DNA from: Desulfovibrio sp. UBA2564
GTDB taxonomy: Bacteria > Desulfobacterota > Desulfovibrionia > Desulfovibrionales > Desulfovibrionaceae
Direction: 5' to 3'
NCBI GenBank assembly: GCA_002340305.1
Contig: DDLU01000124.1
Coordinates: 1-26,167 of the forward strand
Length of the DNA stretch: 26,167 nucleotides
Of the stretch, positions 17,901 through 24,340 are shown in pieces. Each line of letters opens with the position of its first letter. Position 1 is the stretch's first letter. The notes below the pieces were generated by a model. The model made no database searches. It had not been told where the DNA came from and was given only the letters and a program-made list of their open reading frames with translations. The position numbers were made by a program, and so were the translations under genes.

Positions 17901-18328
17901 TCATGCAAAACCTCTGGTTTTCTTGTCGGGCAACTGTTGTCTAGGGCTTGTGCGAGTTTTTGCAATATAATTCGAACAGGCTTTTCTCTACTCCCTGTGA
18001 TTAGTACAGGAAAGAGTTTGGGGAGTGAAGAGGAATTGACCAATGAGTCCCAGTGTTTATGTCTTTTGGCGAATTGAGTTTTTGTTCCAGAAAGAACATG
18101 TGCGATGGCAAGAGCAAAAGAGGACTTACCACTTCCATAATCACCAGTTATTCGCCATGAACGCATTCCTGAAGTCCGTGAGGTGCCTTCCAAGATTCTT
18201 GCAAGATGACCGCATGTTTGATTTGTAGGGATGTAGCTTGAAGTTACTTCAAGATCATTGAAGTCGCGCTCTAGGTTGATGGATCGGATGTATCGTGTTG
18301 GTGTGTTAAGTATTTTATGGATATTCAT
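14906..18328 (-). CDS. Large P-loop ATPase (SspC-like, defence-associated)
   Basis: This protein of about 1140 residues has an N-terminal P-loop domain and a long C-terminal region I do not recognise. Numbered from an in-frame ATG at 18361, Walker A is GDYGSGKS (73-80) and Walker B is LLIIDEMGKF (191-200). Sequences of this shape occur in BrxC/PglY-type and SspC-type defence ATPases. I choose the ATG at 18328, one base after the DUF4007 stop, over upstream in-frame ATGs at 18340 and 18361 that overlap that gene. There is no clear ribosome site, so translation is probably coupled. Its place after DUF4007 and in one operon with a PP-loop sulfur-transfer gene favours an SspC role. Lack of PglZ, BrxL and a methylase argues against BREX. 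Confidence 0.78.
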   Translation of the reverse strand: MNIHKILNTPTRYIRSINLERDFNDLEVTSSYIPTNQTCGHLARILEGTSRTSGMRSWRITGDYGSGKSSFALAIAHVLSGTKTQFAKRHKHWDSLVNSSSLPKLFPVLITGSREKPVRIILQKLAQALDNSCPTRKPEVLHELKKELKSKKDISNSAALDFIDRASQYVKRSKKADGMLLIIDEMGKFLEYAALNPSEEDLYFFQELGERASRSHDTPLFVINLLHQGFSAYAENLSIPLQREWNKVSGRFEEIVFHNNIEQALELLSAALGIDQSKLPRKLKKNAKINISEAIQIGWLGRAATYEKTELGERIYPLHPLSIPPLLALFNKYGQNERSLYSFLFSNEKHGLQSFADNEVEEDNLLRIYDVYDYAYSSLSHVINQNGYRSKWRFISAAVDSLASNNETEIKILKTIGLLNLLDSNDLVATEEVIIKSLCGKEISSKEIKEAVARLSQRHAIYHRGISKGLCLWPHTSLNLDTAYQKAIDDYAISSAIAPTLINYVSTRPLVARRHFIETGTLRHFTVKYITYEKVKSYRPELRHSDGEIIIPLCENSEEYDAIIEQIKKGSILNSPGILVALPKPLHGFRNLLLEVGRWEWVSNNTPELNNDSFAAEEVSRQIALSKRLLENRIEDTLTLKNSTPDSGIKWFYKGVPETLETGRALLTRLSEICDEHYSFAPIIRNELVNRRKISTAAALARNKLISSILLHENKKYLGLPENKKPPEMCIYLSMLYASGLHNNSQRQGFSLPDDDTNRMNPLFAKMSAILKQKQGSRHTVQNIWEELSKHPYGVREGVLPILLAVFLKIHGHTLAIYENGTFLPQIDGLDFQRIIKRPSNFEIQYLAIDGVKATVFTEIAAILNLNVADNKNAALLDVVTPLCSFAANLTPYTVKTKSVSAKAQKVKSALRSATDPAKLIFHELPIACGTTSFLDNQEPESTALSLYTETLKSAINELQTSYPSLLDYIRKTMEEAINVNKSEVAFREHIEKRAGNLLLVVADAKMKGFCQTLADNNLNDQRWLESIGSYVCSKPPSKWVDRDSDFFYKKIYTYFEQFIRIEAANFDTQKKPEETSGMRLLITRHDGAEGSYVLHLSPEEEMLADQLSEKMRQLLGTDERIALAATSRFAWKLIENKDN

Positions 18329-18329
18329 T

Positions 18330-19235
18330 TTATTGACCATATGCTGCATAAAGTAATTCAATTCTATTTGTGTTTTTGTTCTTTACAATTCGTTGAACTG
18401 TACTGGAATCATCAAAAGAAAACGCACCACCAGAGTTTTTTTCTATGTTCTCAAGTCTATTTCTGATGCTTTGTTCAGGTATTTTTAATAGCTGCCCAGG
18501 TGAGAGCTCTGCGTATGCTAAATCATGAAGAGTGATTGTTTTTTCATTTGCGCGATTGTTTGACCAAAAATCATTAATAAAGAAAACAAATAAATTTGAT
18601 GATATATCTTCTTTTTCTTCGTATCTAAAACTATAAACAGGTTCTCTCTGTTTGCTTCCTTTGGCAGACCTTTCTCCCACAATTTTGATCAGTCTTAATT
18701 CTGCCAGAGGGCAGTCTAAGCTGTCTTCAATTGCTTCATCTTGACCAACTCCTTTTGCAATGTAGGTTCGTAAAAAGACATCGACATGTTGGTCTGTGGT
18801 TACTTTTGAGAGGGGGCGATCCAGGGTGCTTGCTTCAGTGAAAAAAGTAGATTCAAGTTCAGTTCTTGTGAATTCTGGGTGGTGCCAGTGATTAAAAACA
18901 TGTCGCCATGCAAAGAGCGGATTTTTTGAGATGTTTGCGATATTCCAGTGTATTATCCAGTTGGTTTTGATGTCTTCCATATATGGATCTATGCCGTCTT
19001 TAGCGAAGATAGCCTTCCCTAGTTCTGTTGGTACTAGTCCGTTGTCTTCTGTGTGGATTTTTGCTGCACGAATCCAAAATCTGATTGCTCTGACCATATT
19101 TTTCCCAACACCTAGCTCCACCATGGCTTCAGCTTCATCCCGAAAAAGATGAGGGTTGCATGCGAGAGCTTCATAAGCTTTGGGAATCCAGGAATATCTG
19201 CAGGGAAACGTTTCATGTCCAGAAAATCTTAACAT
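18330..19235 (-). CDS. DUF4007 family protein (SspB-like)
   Basis: The 301-residue protein opens with FSGHETFPCRYSWIPKAYEA and has VELGVGKNMVRAIRFWIRAA near residues 39-58. This is the signature N-terminus of the DUF4007 family (winged-helix-like). As I recall, SspB of the single-strand phosphorothioation system SspABCD, a DNA-nicking protein, belongs to this family; that assignment is from memory. It is the first gene of the cargo operon, with AAAGG ahead of the ATG on the - strand. No catalytic motif is certain from sequence alone. It may bind and nick DNA to prepare sulfur insertion by the SspD-like protein. Confidence 0.82.
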   Translation of the reverse strand: MLRFSGHETFPCRYSWIPKAYEALACNPHLFRDEAEAMVELGVGKNMVRAIRFWIRAAKIHTEDNGLVPTELGKAIFAKDGIDPYMEDIKTNWIIHWNIANISKNPLFAWRHVFNHWHHPEFTRTELESTFFTEASTLDRPLSKVTTDQHVDVFLRTYIAKGVGQDEAIEDSLDCPLAELRLIKIVGERSAKGSKQREPVYSFRYEEKEDISSNLFVFFINDFWSNNRANEKTITLHDLAYAELSPGQLLKIPEQSIRNRLENIEKNSGGAFSFDDSSTVQRIVKNKNTNRIELLYAAYGQ

Positions 19236-19301
19236 TTCAATGCCTTTATGTTGGTAAATGGTTAATTCAATTGCTGTTTACCTTAGTCAGCAACAGAAGT
19301 C

Positions 19302-19347
19302 GACAGTTCTCCTCGGTAAATTGTCAGACTTCCCGAGGAACATTGTC
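19302..19347 (-). promoter_or_regulatory. Imperfect inverted repeat upstream of the cargo operon
   Basis: GACAGTTCTCCTCGG (19302-19316) and CCGAGGAACATTGTC (19333-19347) are inverted repeats matching at 12 of 15 positions, with a 16-base spacer. It lies 67-112 bases before the DUF4007 start. It could be an operator or a leader hairpin. No T-run follows in the operon direction, so it is not a clear terminator. Confidence 0.45.
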
Positions 19348-19365
19348 TGTGTCATCTAGTTATAT

Positions 19366-19394
19366 TTATTAATTATGAGATTTGGTCCATGCAA
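19366..19394 (-). promoter_or_regulatory. Possible promoter of the cargo operon
   Basis: On the - strand TTGCAT (19394-19389) and TAATAA (19371-19366) are spaced by 17 bases in AT-rich DNA. They would drive the operon beginning at 19235 and place the inverted repeat at 19302-19347 in the leader. Both hexamers are imperfect, and AT-rich DNA gives such matches by chance. Confidence 0.25.
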
Positions 19395-19465
19395 AATACT
19401 AATTTGAGAGCCATTTAGTATGCAGTTTTATTACTCTCCTAAAAGGCGGGTTGAGTGGGGTTATA

Positions 19466-19603
19466 TAGTTTCCAACTTTATTATTTAAAGTTATCGACCG
19501 GAGTTTTATTGTTTTGATTTAGTTTCTAACTTTATTTTTAATAATTTAAATTTCGTTTATGTAAATTCAATAGTTTATATATGTTATGGTTTCCCACTTT
19601 ATT
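19466..19603 (-). repeat. Element 1 left-end TnsB binding sites (three dispersed copies)
   Basis: Three inverted copies of the right-end motif sit at 19466-19482 (TAGTTTCCAACTTTATT), 19520-19536 (TAGTTTCTAACTTTATT) and 19587-19603 (TGGTTTCCCACTTTATT). The outermost is 11 bp from the ACA terminus at 19614, the same distance as at the right end. Wide, uneven spacing at this end against tight 20-bp packing at the other is the asymmetry known for Tn7. Confidence 0.88.
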
Positions 19604-19614
19604 GTCTTACTACA

Positions 19615-19619
19615 AGAGA
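19615..19619. repeat. AGAGA junction shared by elements 1 and 2
   Basis: The five bases between the ACA end of element 1 (19614) and the TGT end of element 2 (19620) are AGAGA, identical to the copy at 1924-1928. The same five bases serve as the far duplication of element 1 and the near duplication of element 2. Confidence 0.87.
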
Positions 19620-19634
19620 TGTGGAATGAAAATG

Positions 19635-19724
19635 AAGTTTGTCCAAATTAAAAATAGTTTGTCCAGTTTTTAATTAGTCTGTCCTTTCTTGAATTAGTTC
19701 ATCCTTTTTATAAATAGTTTGTCT
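19635..19724 (+). repeat. Element 2 right-end TnsB-type repeats (five copies, exact 20-bp period)
   Basis: Copies begin at 19635 (AAGTTTGTCC), 19655 (TAGTTTGTCC), 19675 (TAGTCTGTCC), 19695 (TAGTTCATCC) and 19715 (TAGTTTGTCT), exactly 20 bp apart. They degrade with distance from the end. They lie where TnsB sites are expected but do not match the AATAAAGT motif of element 1. Spacing of two helical turns fits a row of TnsB protomers on one face of DNA. Confidence 0.8.
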
Positions 19725-19732
19725 TGAATTAG

Positions 19733-19774
19733 CCTCTCCTGTATGATTGCTGTCATATATGGAGAGGTTTTTTT
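19733..19774 (+). terminator. Hairpin and T-run abutting tnsA (element 2)
   Basis: CCTCTCC (19733-19739) pairs with GGAGAGG (19761-19767). An inner stem TATGA (19742-19746)/TCATA (19753-19757) closes a 6-base loop, TTGCTG. Seven T follow (19768-19774), and the tnsA ATG is at 19775. GGAGAGG is also the tnsA ribosome site. The design is the same as at 1998-2045 without sequence similarity. Confidence 0.72.
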
Positions 19775-20602
19775 ATGGCGAAAAGCAAATATTCCTTTGA
19801 TCATAGGAAGTTAGCTCGGTTTCTTAAGGAGGGTCGTGGAAAAGGGACAGGGGCAGATTATATTCCATGGTTGAAAGTTCAGGATCTTTCTTCAAGAGGT
19901 AGATGCAGTATGATCACTGGTTGGACAACTGGCAGGGTTCACCATTTGTTTTCAGACCTTGAGCGGGATTACTTTTATCATTTAGAGTGGGCTGATGATG
20001 TTGTCGATATTCGTGAGCAGTTTCCTCTTTTACCTTTGAATGAGACTGTTACCCTTGCTGAAGATTCTGGCATTCGCCATCCGATGAATACGCGCTCAAA
20101 AGTTGAAATCCCACTGACGACTGATTTTTTGATTACAGTGAAGCGTGCCGGGGGAATATTGACTGTTGCGCGGACCGTAAAGCCTTGGAGAGAGCTTCAG
20201 AAGAAAAGGACTCTTGAGAAATTTGAGTTGGAACGCAGGTACTGGCTGAGCAGAAATGTTGACTGGGGAATTGTGACTGAGAATGAAATATCAACGACTG
20301 TTGCGCATAACGTAAAGTCATTACACTCACTTAAGAATCAAGGAATTAGTGAGGACTCTTTGGAAATACAGCGCGCATTGTTAATCCAAGTAGAGTTGCA
20401 GAATTTCAGCACCCTCTCCCAGATGTTGGAACATATTGATTCAAAATTCAATAGAGACTCCGGCACTGGTTTAGCCATATTCAAGAATTTGCTCGCTAAA
20501 AAAGTTATTTGTTTCGATGTGACGATTAGATTCGACGAATCTTCGCCGCTGATGGCCTTTTCAGTCAGGTCTGAAATTTTAGGGAATGAGTTAGTGATAT
20601 GA
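19775..20602 (+). CDS. tnsA: TnsA transposon endonuclease (element 2)
   Basis: This 275-residue protein makes the 5' cuts at the transposon ends. The endonuclease triad is E63 (SDLERDYF), D117 (TTDFLI) and K136 (TVKPW). LEKFELERRYW and RIPYxPW-like N-terminal blocks (DYIPWLKVQ, GRVHHLFSDLE) are shared with Tn7 TnsA. The ATG at 19775 follows the T-run directly and uses GGAGAGG in the hairpin. The end overlaps tnsB as ATGA. Three residues are inserted before D117 relative to element 1. Confidence 0.94.
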   Translation: MAKSKYSFDHRKLARFLKEGRGKGTGADYIPWLKVQDLSSRGRCSMITGWTTGRVHHLFSDLERDYFYHLEWADDVVDIREQFPLLPLNETVTLAEDSGIRHPMNTRSKVEIPLTTDFLITVKRAGGILTVARTVKPWRELQKKRTLEKFELERRYWLSRNVDWGIVTENEISTTVAHNVKSLHSLKNQGISEDSLEIQRALLIQVELQNFSTLSQMLEHIDSKFNRDSGTGLAIFKNLLAKKVICFDVTIRFDESSPLMAFSVRSEILGNELVI

Positions 20603-22737
20603 ACGTTGTACTCAAAAATGATTTGTTCAGATTCCGTGAGGAGTCAGACAAAATTTATCGTATTCTGTGGACTAGTTCAGATAATAAGCAATTTTTTGCA
20701 ATTGATGTTAATGCCTCTAATGCTTGGCCAGAATTATTTGAAACTGATTTTATATTTGAGTCAGTAAAGACTGAAGAGATCGTCTATGGGGTGGAAGATG
20801 AGTTTGCGTTTATCCATAATGAAACAGACTTATCTGCTGCAAGCAGGGAAAAACGTGAACAACTATGGATAGACATTGAGCCGCTCCTTATTGAGCCGGA
20901 TATTTATGATAAAAGAAAAAGAAATTATTTACTCAAGGGATGTACTACAGAGCACGGTAAATGTCGGCGAACATTGCAGCGCAATTTGAGACGATATTGG
21001 CAAAGGGGAATGAATAAGAATGCTCTTCTGCCAGATTATAAAAATTCAGGTGTTGCAAAGTATAGCCTTCATACAAGTCATGCGAAACGAGGGCGTCCTC
21101 GTCAATATGATGTTGTTCAGGGAGTCAATGTCGATGAAGAAATGAAATCAATTTTCAAAAAGTCCATTAAGAGATTTTATCATGGTAGTTCAAAGAGTAC
21201 TTTCAAAGATGCGTACGATGATATGATTCGTGTCTATTTTTCTGATGAAAATCCTAATGGGGAATTAGTACCAAGGATCAGTGAAATTCCGACAATAGAG
21301 CAGTTCCGTTATTGGTACAAAAAGGACCGAGATTTAGAGGCCGAGCTCCGCGCTAGAAAGGGAGACAAAAACTATGAGAAAGATCACCGGCCAATTCTGA
21401 GTACATCTACTATTGAAGCCTATGGACCTGGGGCAGTTTTTCAAATTGATTCCACTATCGGCGATATTTATTTGGTTTCAAAGTTAGATCCGAGAAAAAT
21501 TATTGGGCGGCCAGTTATTTATGAAGTGATAGATGTGTTCAGCAGGATGGTCGTGGGGTTGTACATAGGCATCGAGAATGCGTCATATCTTACAGCTGCA
21601 GATGCTTTGGCAAATGCCATGACTGATAAAGTTTCTTTTTGTAAGCTCTATGGTGTTAATATCACTTCGAAGCAGTGGGCAAGTTGTCATATCCCAGATG
21701 CTATTATTGCGGATAATGCTGAATTGAAGGGCAAACAGATAGAGAATTTCATCGAGGCCTTTTCTGTCAGAACTGAAAATACGTCCGCATATAGAGGCGA
21801 TTGTAAAGGGATTGTGGAGAGGCATTTCCGTACGATTCAAGCTACTTTCAAAAGACATCTTGGTGGAACAATTGATAAGGATTTTCGTCAAAGAGGTGCA
21901 GAAGATTATCGGCTCGGCGCTGCTCTTACATTAGATGATCTAACAACAGCATTTATTCACTGTATTTTATTTCATAACAATGCTCATGAAATATCTAAAT
22001 ACGACAAAGATTTTAAAATGATGGCCGAGGATGTCCCGGCTATCCCGGTTGAGTTATGGAATTGGGGGATTGCCAATAGATCAGGAGCCTTACGTTCTCA
22101 GTCAGAAAAAGTGATCAAAGCGTATCTGTTACCACGGGCTTCTGCTCGTGTGACTAGGAAAGGAGTTCTTTTTCAAGGTTGCTATTACCATTGTGATCGG
22201 GCCATGGAAGAGGGGTGGTATGTTCGTGCAGGGCAAAAAACTTGGAAGATTGAGATCTCTTTTGATCCCCGAAATATCAGTAATATCTATATCCCAAAGA
22301 GGGGTAAGTTAAGTTTTGATATCTGCAGTCTTACACCGGCAAGTCGCGCTTTTGAAAATATGTCATTATGGGATCTACAAGAATTGAAGAAGAAAGTAGC
22401 TCAGGGAAGGGCCAAGCGCAGGGGTAATGAGTTAGCAGCACAAGTAAATTTAGATAACCAGCTACAGGGAATTGCAAGACTCTCTCAAGAGAGGCGTATG
22501 CAAAGCGGACTTGATTCGCGCAGCAAAACAGAACGGCTTGGGAACATCAGAGAGAATCGGGAAGAAGAAAAGAATATGTCACGAGCTGGCGATGCAATGG
22601 TTTTGGCTGACCGGAAATTTACGGGACAGAAAGCTGCGGTAATTCCCATTGCTCAGGAAGATGCTGAAGAGGATTTTTCATATCCTAACCGTGCGAGACG
22701 GGAAAAAATTATTAAGGGGCGGGAAGATGAAAAATGA
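20599..22737 (+). CDS. tnsB: TnsB DDE transposase (element 2)
   Basis: This 712-residue transposase cuts the 3' ends and joins them to the target. The DDE triad is D284 (FQIDSTIGD), D372 (AIIADNAEL) and E407 (KGIVERHFR). RRYWQRGMNKNALLPDYKNS (131-150) in the N-terminal DNA-binding part is almost the same as in element 1. The end-binding regions are diverged, in keeping with the different end repeats. The C-terminus EDFSYPNRARREK resembles the DYSYPDYTEE tail of the element 1 protein. It starts with ATG inside the tnsA stop (ATGA). Confidence 0.94.
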   Translation: MNVVLKNDLFRFREESDKIYRILWTSSDNKQFFAIDVNASNAWPELFETDFIFESVKTEEIVYGVEDEFAFIHNETDLSAASREKREQLWIDIEPLLIEPDIYDKRKRNYLLKGCTTEHGKCRRTLQRNLRRYWQRGMNKNALLPDYKNSGVAKYSLHTSHAKRGRPRQYDVVQGVNVDEEMKSIFKKSIKRFYHGSSKSTFKDAYDDMIRVYFSDENPNGELVPRISEIPTIEQFRYWYKKDRDLEAELRARKGDKNYEKDHRPILSTSTIEAYGPGAVFQIDSTIGDIYLVSKLDPRKIIGRPVIYEVIDVFSRMVVGLYIGIENASYLTAADALANAMTDKVSFCKLYGVNITSKQWASCHIPDAIIADNAELKGKQIENFIEAFSVRTENTSAYRGDCKGIVERHFRTIQATFKRHLGGTIDKDFRQRGAEDYRLGAALTLDDLTTAFIHCILFHNNAHEISKYDKDFKMMAEDVPAIPVELWNWGIANRSGALRSQSEKVIKAYLLPRASARVTRKGVLFQGCYYHCDRAMEEGWYVRAGQKTWKIEISFDPRNISNIYIPKRGKLSFDICSLTPASRAFENMSLWDLQELKKKVAQGRAKRRGNELAAQVNLDNQLQGIARLSQERRMQSGLDSRSKTERLGNIRENREEEKNMSRAGDAMVLADRKFTGQKAAVIPIAQEDAEEDFSYPNRARREKIIKGREDEK

Positions 22738-24340
22738 TATTGATATGAACTCATTTAAAATCGCCCGATACCGTCGACAAGTTGTTCTTGAATACAAAGG
22801 GAATCCTCTGATTGAGGCGTTGCCACATATTCTTACTGAGAAGCAGGCTCTAAAGGTTATTCCTTCCAAACCTGTTTTCGATAAAAGCGAGCGAAATCAT
22901 CCAGCTTCAATACGAATTCACTACCTTGCTCGGATTAGAAATTTTTTTGAAGCCTTCCCGCATCATTTTGAGTTGCAGGAGCAGATTTCGACTATTATTC
23001 GTGCCGGTTATTTAAATCGTAATCCAGCCTCTTCAGCACATGTAAAACAGCTTAACGATGGATATGACCGAGTTCGATTGAAGGATCATACACATACGAA
23101 TTATTCTCTCCCGTCTACAGCGGAATGCATTGCTATTATCGGTAACTCAGGATCAGGAAAGACCGAGGCTTGTTTAAGAGTTCTGTCTCTATATGACAGG
23201 GTTATTGTTCACCCTAAGTATGGCTTGTATCAAATTGTATGGTTGAAAATTGATTGCCCAAGTGTTGGGTCTTTAAAGCAGCTTTGTATGAGTTTTTTCT
23301 TAGCTGTGGACTCCTTACTTGGCACGCAATATTGCGCTGAATATGCTTCGCGTGGGAAGACTCCAGACGAAATGCTGGCGCATATGGCTTCTGTCTCAAA
23401 TATTCATTGTATCGGGCTTCTCGTGATAGATGAAATTCAGCATCTTATGTCTTGCAAAGAAAGCGAATCTACCAAGATGATGAATTTTTTTGTGACACTT
23501 TCAAACACTGTGAATGTTCCAATTCTTTTGGTCGGAACTCCTAAGGCCCTTCCTTTATTGCAAAACAATTTGAGACAAGCACGTAGAGCCAGTGGTGCTG
23601 GTAGTTACAGATTTTCCAGGTTCGCAAAAGATGATCCGGACTGGCAGGAGTTGCTGGAAAATTTATGGGAATACCAGTGGGTAAATAATCCGGGGCCTCT
23701 TACGAATGAGATAAAAGAAGTTTTGTATGACGAAAGTCAGGGTATACTGGCTTTAGTCACTACTCTTTTTAGGCTCGCACAGCATCGGGCAATTTCAACT
23801 TCACACGAGAAACTTTCGGTAAATTTGATCCGTCGTGTGGCAAGGGAAAAAATGTCTGACGTTCAGCCCATGATTGCAGCTTTACGAAATAATGATGAAG
23901 ATGCCCTGTTGCGCTATGATGATATTTTGACTGATCTGATTAAATATACAGCCCCCAAAGCTTCTAATGTAAACAAATCTGAACCACAGCAACTGTATAT
24001 TCCCCCTGAATTAGCAAATGCTTTTTATTTGTTGGCGGAAGAAGGATATAATGCTGAAGATGTCTTGGGTGCACTTAAGAAGGCATCGAAAATTTTACCT
24101 GAAGCTTCTCCTTACCAATTGAGTGGAGTGGCTCATGAATTATTGGCCAATGGTCCTTTAATTGAAAGTGAGGTCAAGAAGCAAAGTCCGCTCAAGAAAG
24201 TTGATCCACTGGATCTCGACCCCGATGATTTGAGGCTGGCCTATTTTGATGCCGAGGATGAGGGGATTGATGTCTATCAGATCTTAAATGAGTCTGGAGT
24301 GATAAAGAATCCGGCTGAGGAGTTTGTCATAAACCAATGA
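22727..24340 (+). CDS. tnsC: TnsC AAA+ ATPase (element 2)
   Basis: This is the transposition regulator, 537 residues from the ATG at 22727. AAGGGG is about 7 bases upstream, and the gene overlaps the tnsB end by 11 bases. An upstream in-frame ATG at 22649 would lie deep in tnsB and is less likely; one at 22745 is also possible. Walker A is GNSGSGKT (139-146), Walker B is LLVIDE (231-236) followed by IQHL, and VGTPKALP is the sensor-like segment. YKGNPLIEALP near the N-terminus is shared with element 1. The last bases overlap the tnsD start as ATGA. Confidence 0.92.
   Translation: MKNDIDMNSFKIARYRRQVVLEYKGNPLIEALPHILTEKQALKVIPSKPVFDKSERNHPASIRIHYLARIRNFFEAFPHHFELQEQISTIIRAGYLNRNPASSAHVKQLNDGYDRVRLKDHTHTNYSLPSTAECIAIIGNSGSGKTEACLRVLSLYDRVIVHPKYGLYQIVWLKIDCPSVGSLKQLCMSFFLAVDSLLGTQYCAEYASRGKTPDEMLAHMASVSNIHCIGLLVIDEIQHLMSCKESESTKMMNFFVTLSNTVNVPILLVGTPKALPLLQNNLRQARRASGAGSYRFSRFAKDDPDWQELLENLWEYQWVNNPGPLTNEIKEVLYDESQGILALVTTLFRLAQHRAISTSHEKLSVNLIRRVAREKMSDVQPMIAALRNNDEDALLRYDDILTDLIKYTAPKASNVNKSEPQQLYIPPELANAFYLLAEEGYNAEDVLGALKKASKILPEASPYQLSGVAHELLANGPLIESEVKKQSPLKKVDPLDLDPDDLRLAYFDAEDEGIDVYQILNESGVIKNPAEEFVINQ

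Larger units (their letters stand above)
1929..19614. mobile_element. Tn7-like transposon 1, complete, with tnsABCDE and defence-like cargo
   Basis: The element starts TGTGAGAGATCAATAAAGT at 1929. The reverse complement of its far end starts TGTAGTAAGACAATAAAGT (ending at 19614). Both ends therefore have TGT/ACA termini and place the first TnsB site 11 bp inside. AGAGA flanks both sides. The glmS-proximal (right) end has three packed TnsB sites and the distal (left) end has three dispersed sites, as in Tn7. Contents are tnsA, tnsB, tnsC, a frameshifted tnsD and tnsE on the + strand, then a five-gene cargo operon on the - strand. TnsB sites and Tns proteins are strikingly close to Tn7 of Enterobacteria, so this is a real Tn7-family member rather than a Tn6022-, Tn5053- or CRISPR-associated type. 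Confidence 0.93.

Noticed and set aside
18330..18361. ATPase start at 18361 or 18340 inside the DUF4007 gene
   Set aside because: Neither has a better ribosome site, and both would add residues encoded opposite the reading of the DUF4007 end. The ATG at 18328 right after the stop is simpler, though the upstream starts cannot be excluded.
9876..19235. BREX or Zorya system, suggested by the large ATPase
   Set aside because: No PglZ, BrxL, methylase or MotAB-like ZorAB genes are present. DUF4007 plus a DndC-like gene fits an Ssp-type core better.
19635..19724. Five regularly spaced short repeats, resembling a small CRISPR array
   Set aside because: The period is 20 bp with 10-bp repeats and spacers too short for CRISPR. 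There are no cas genes, and the position next to a TGT terminus and tnsA fits TnsB sites.
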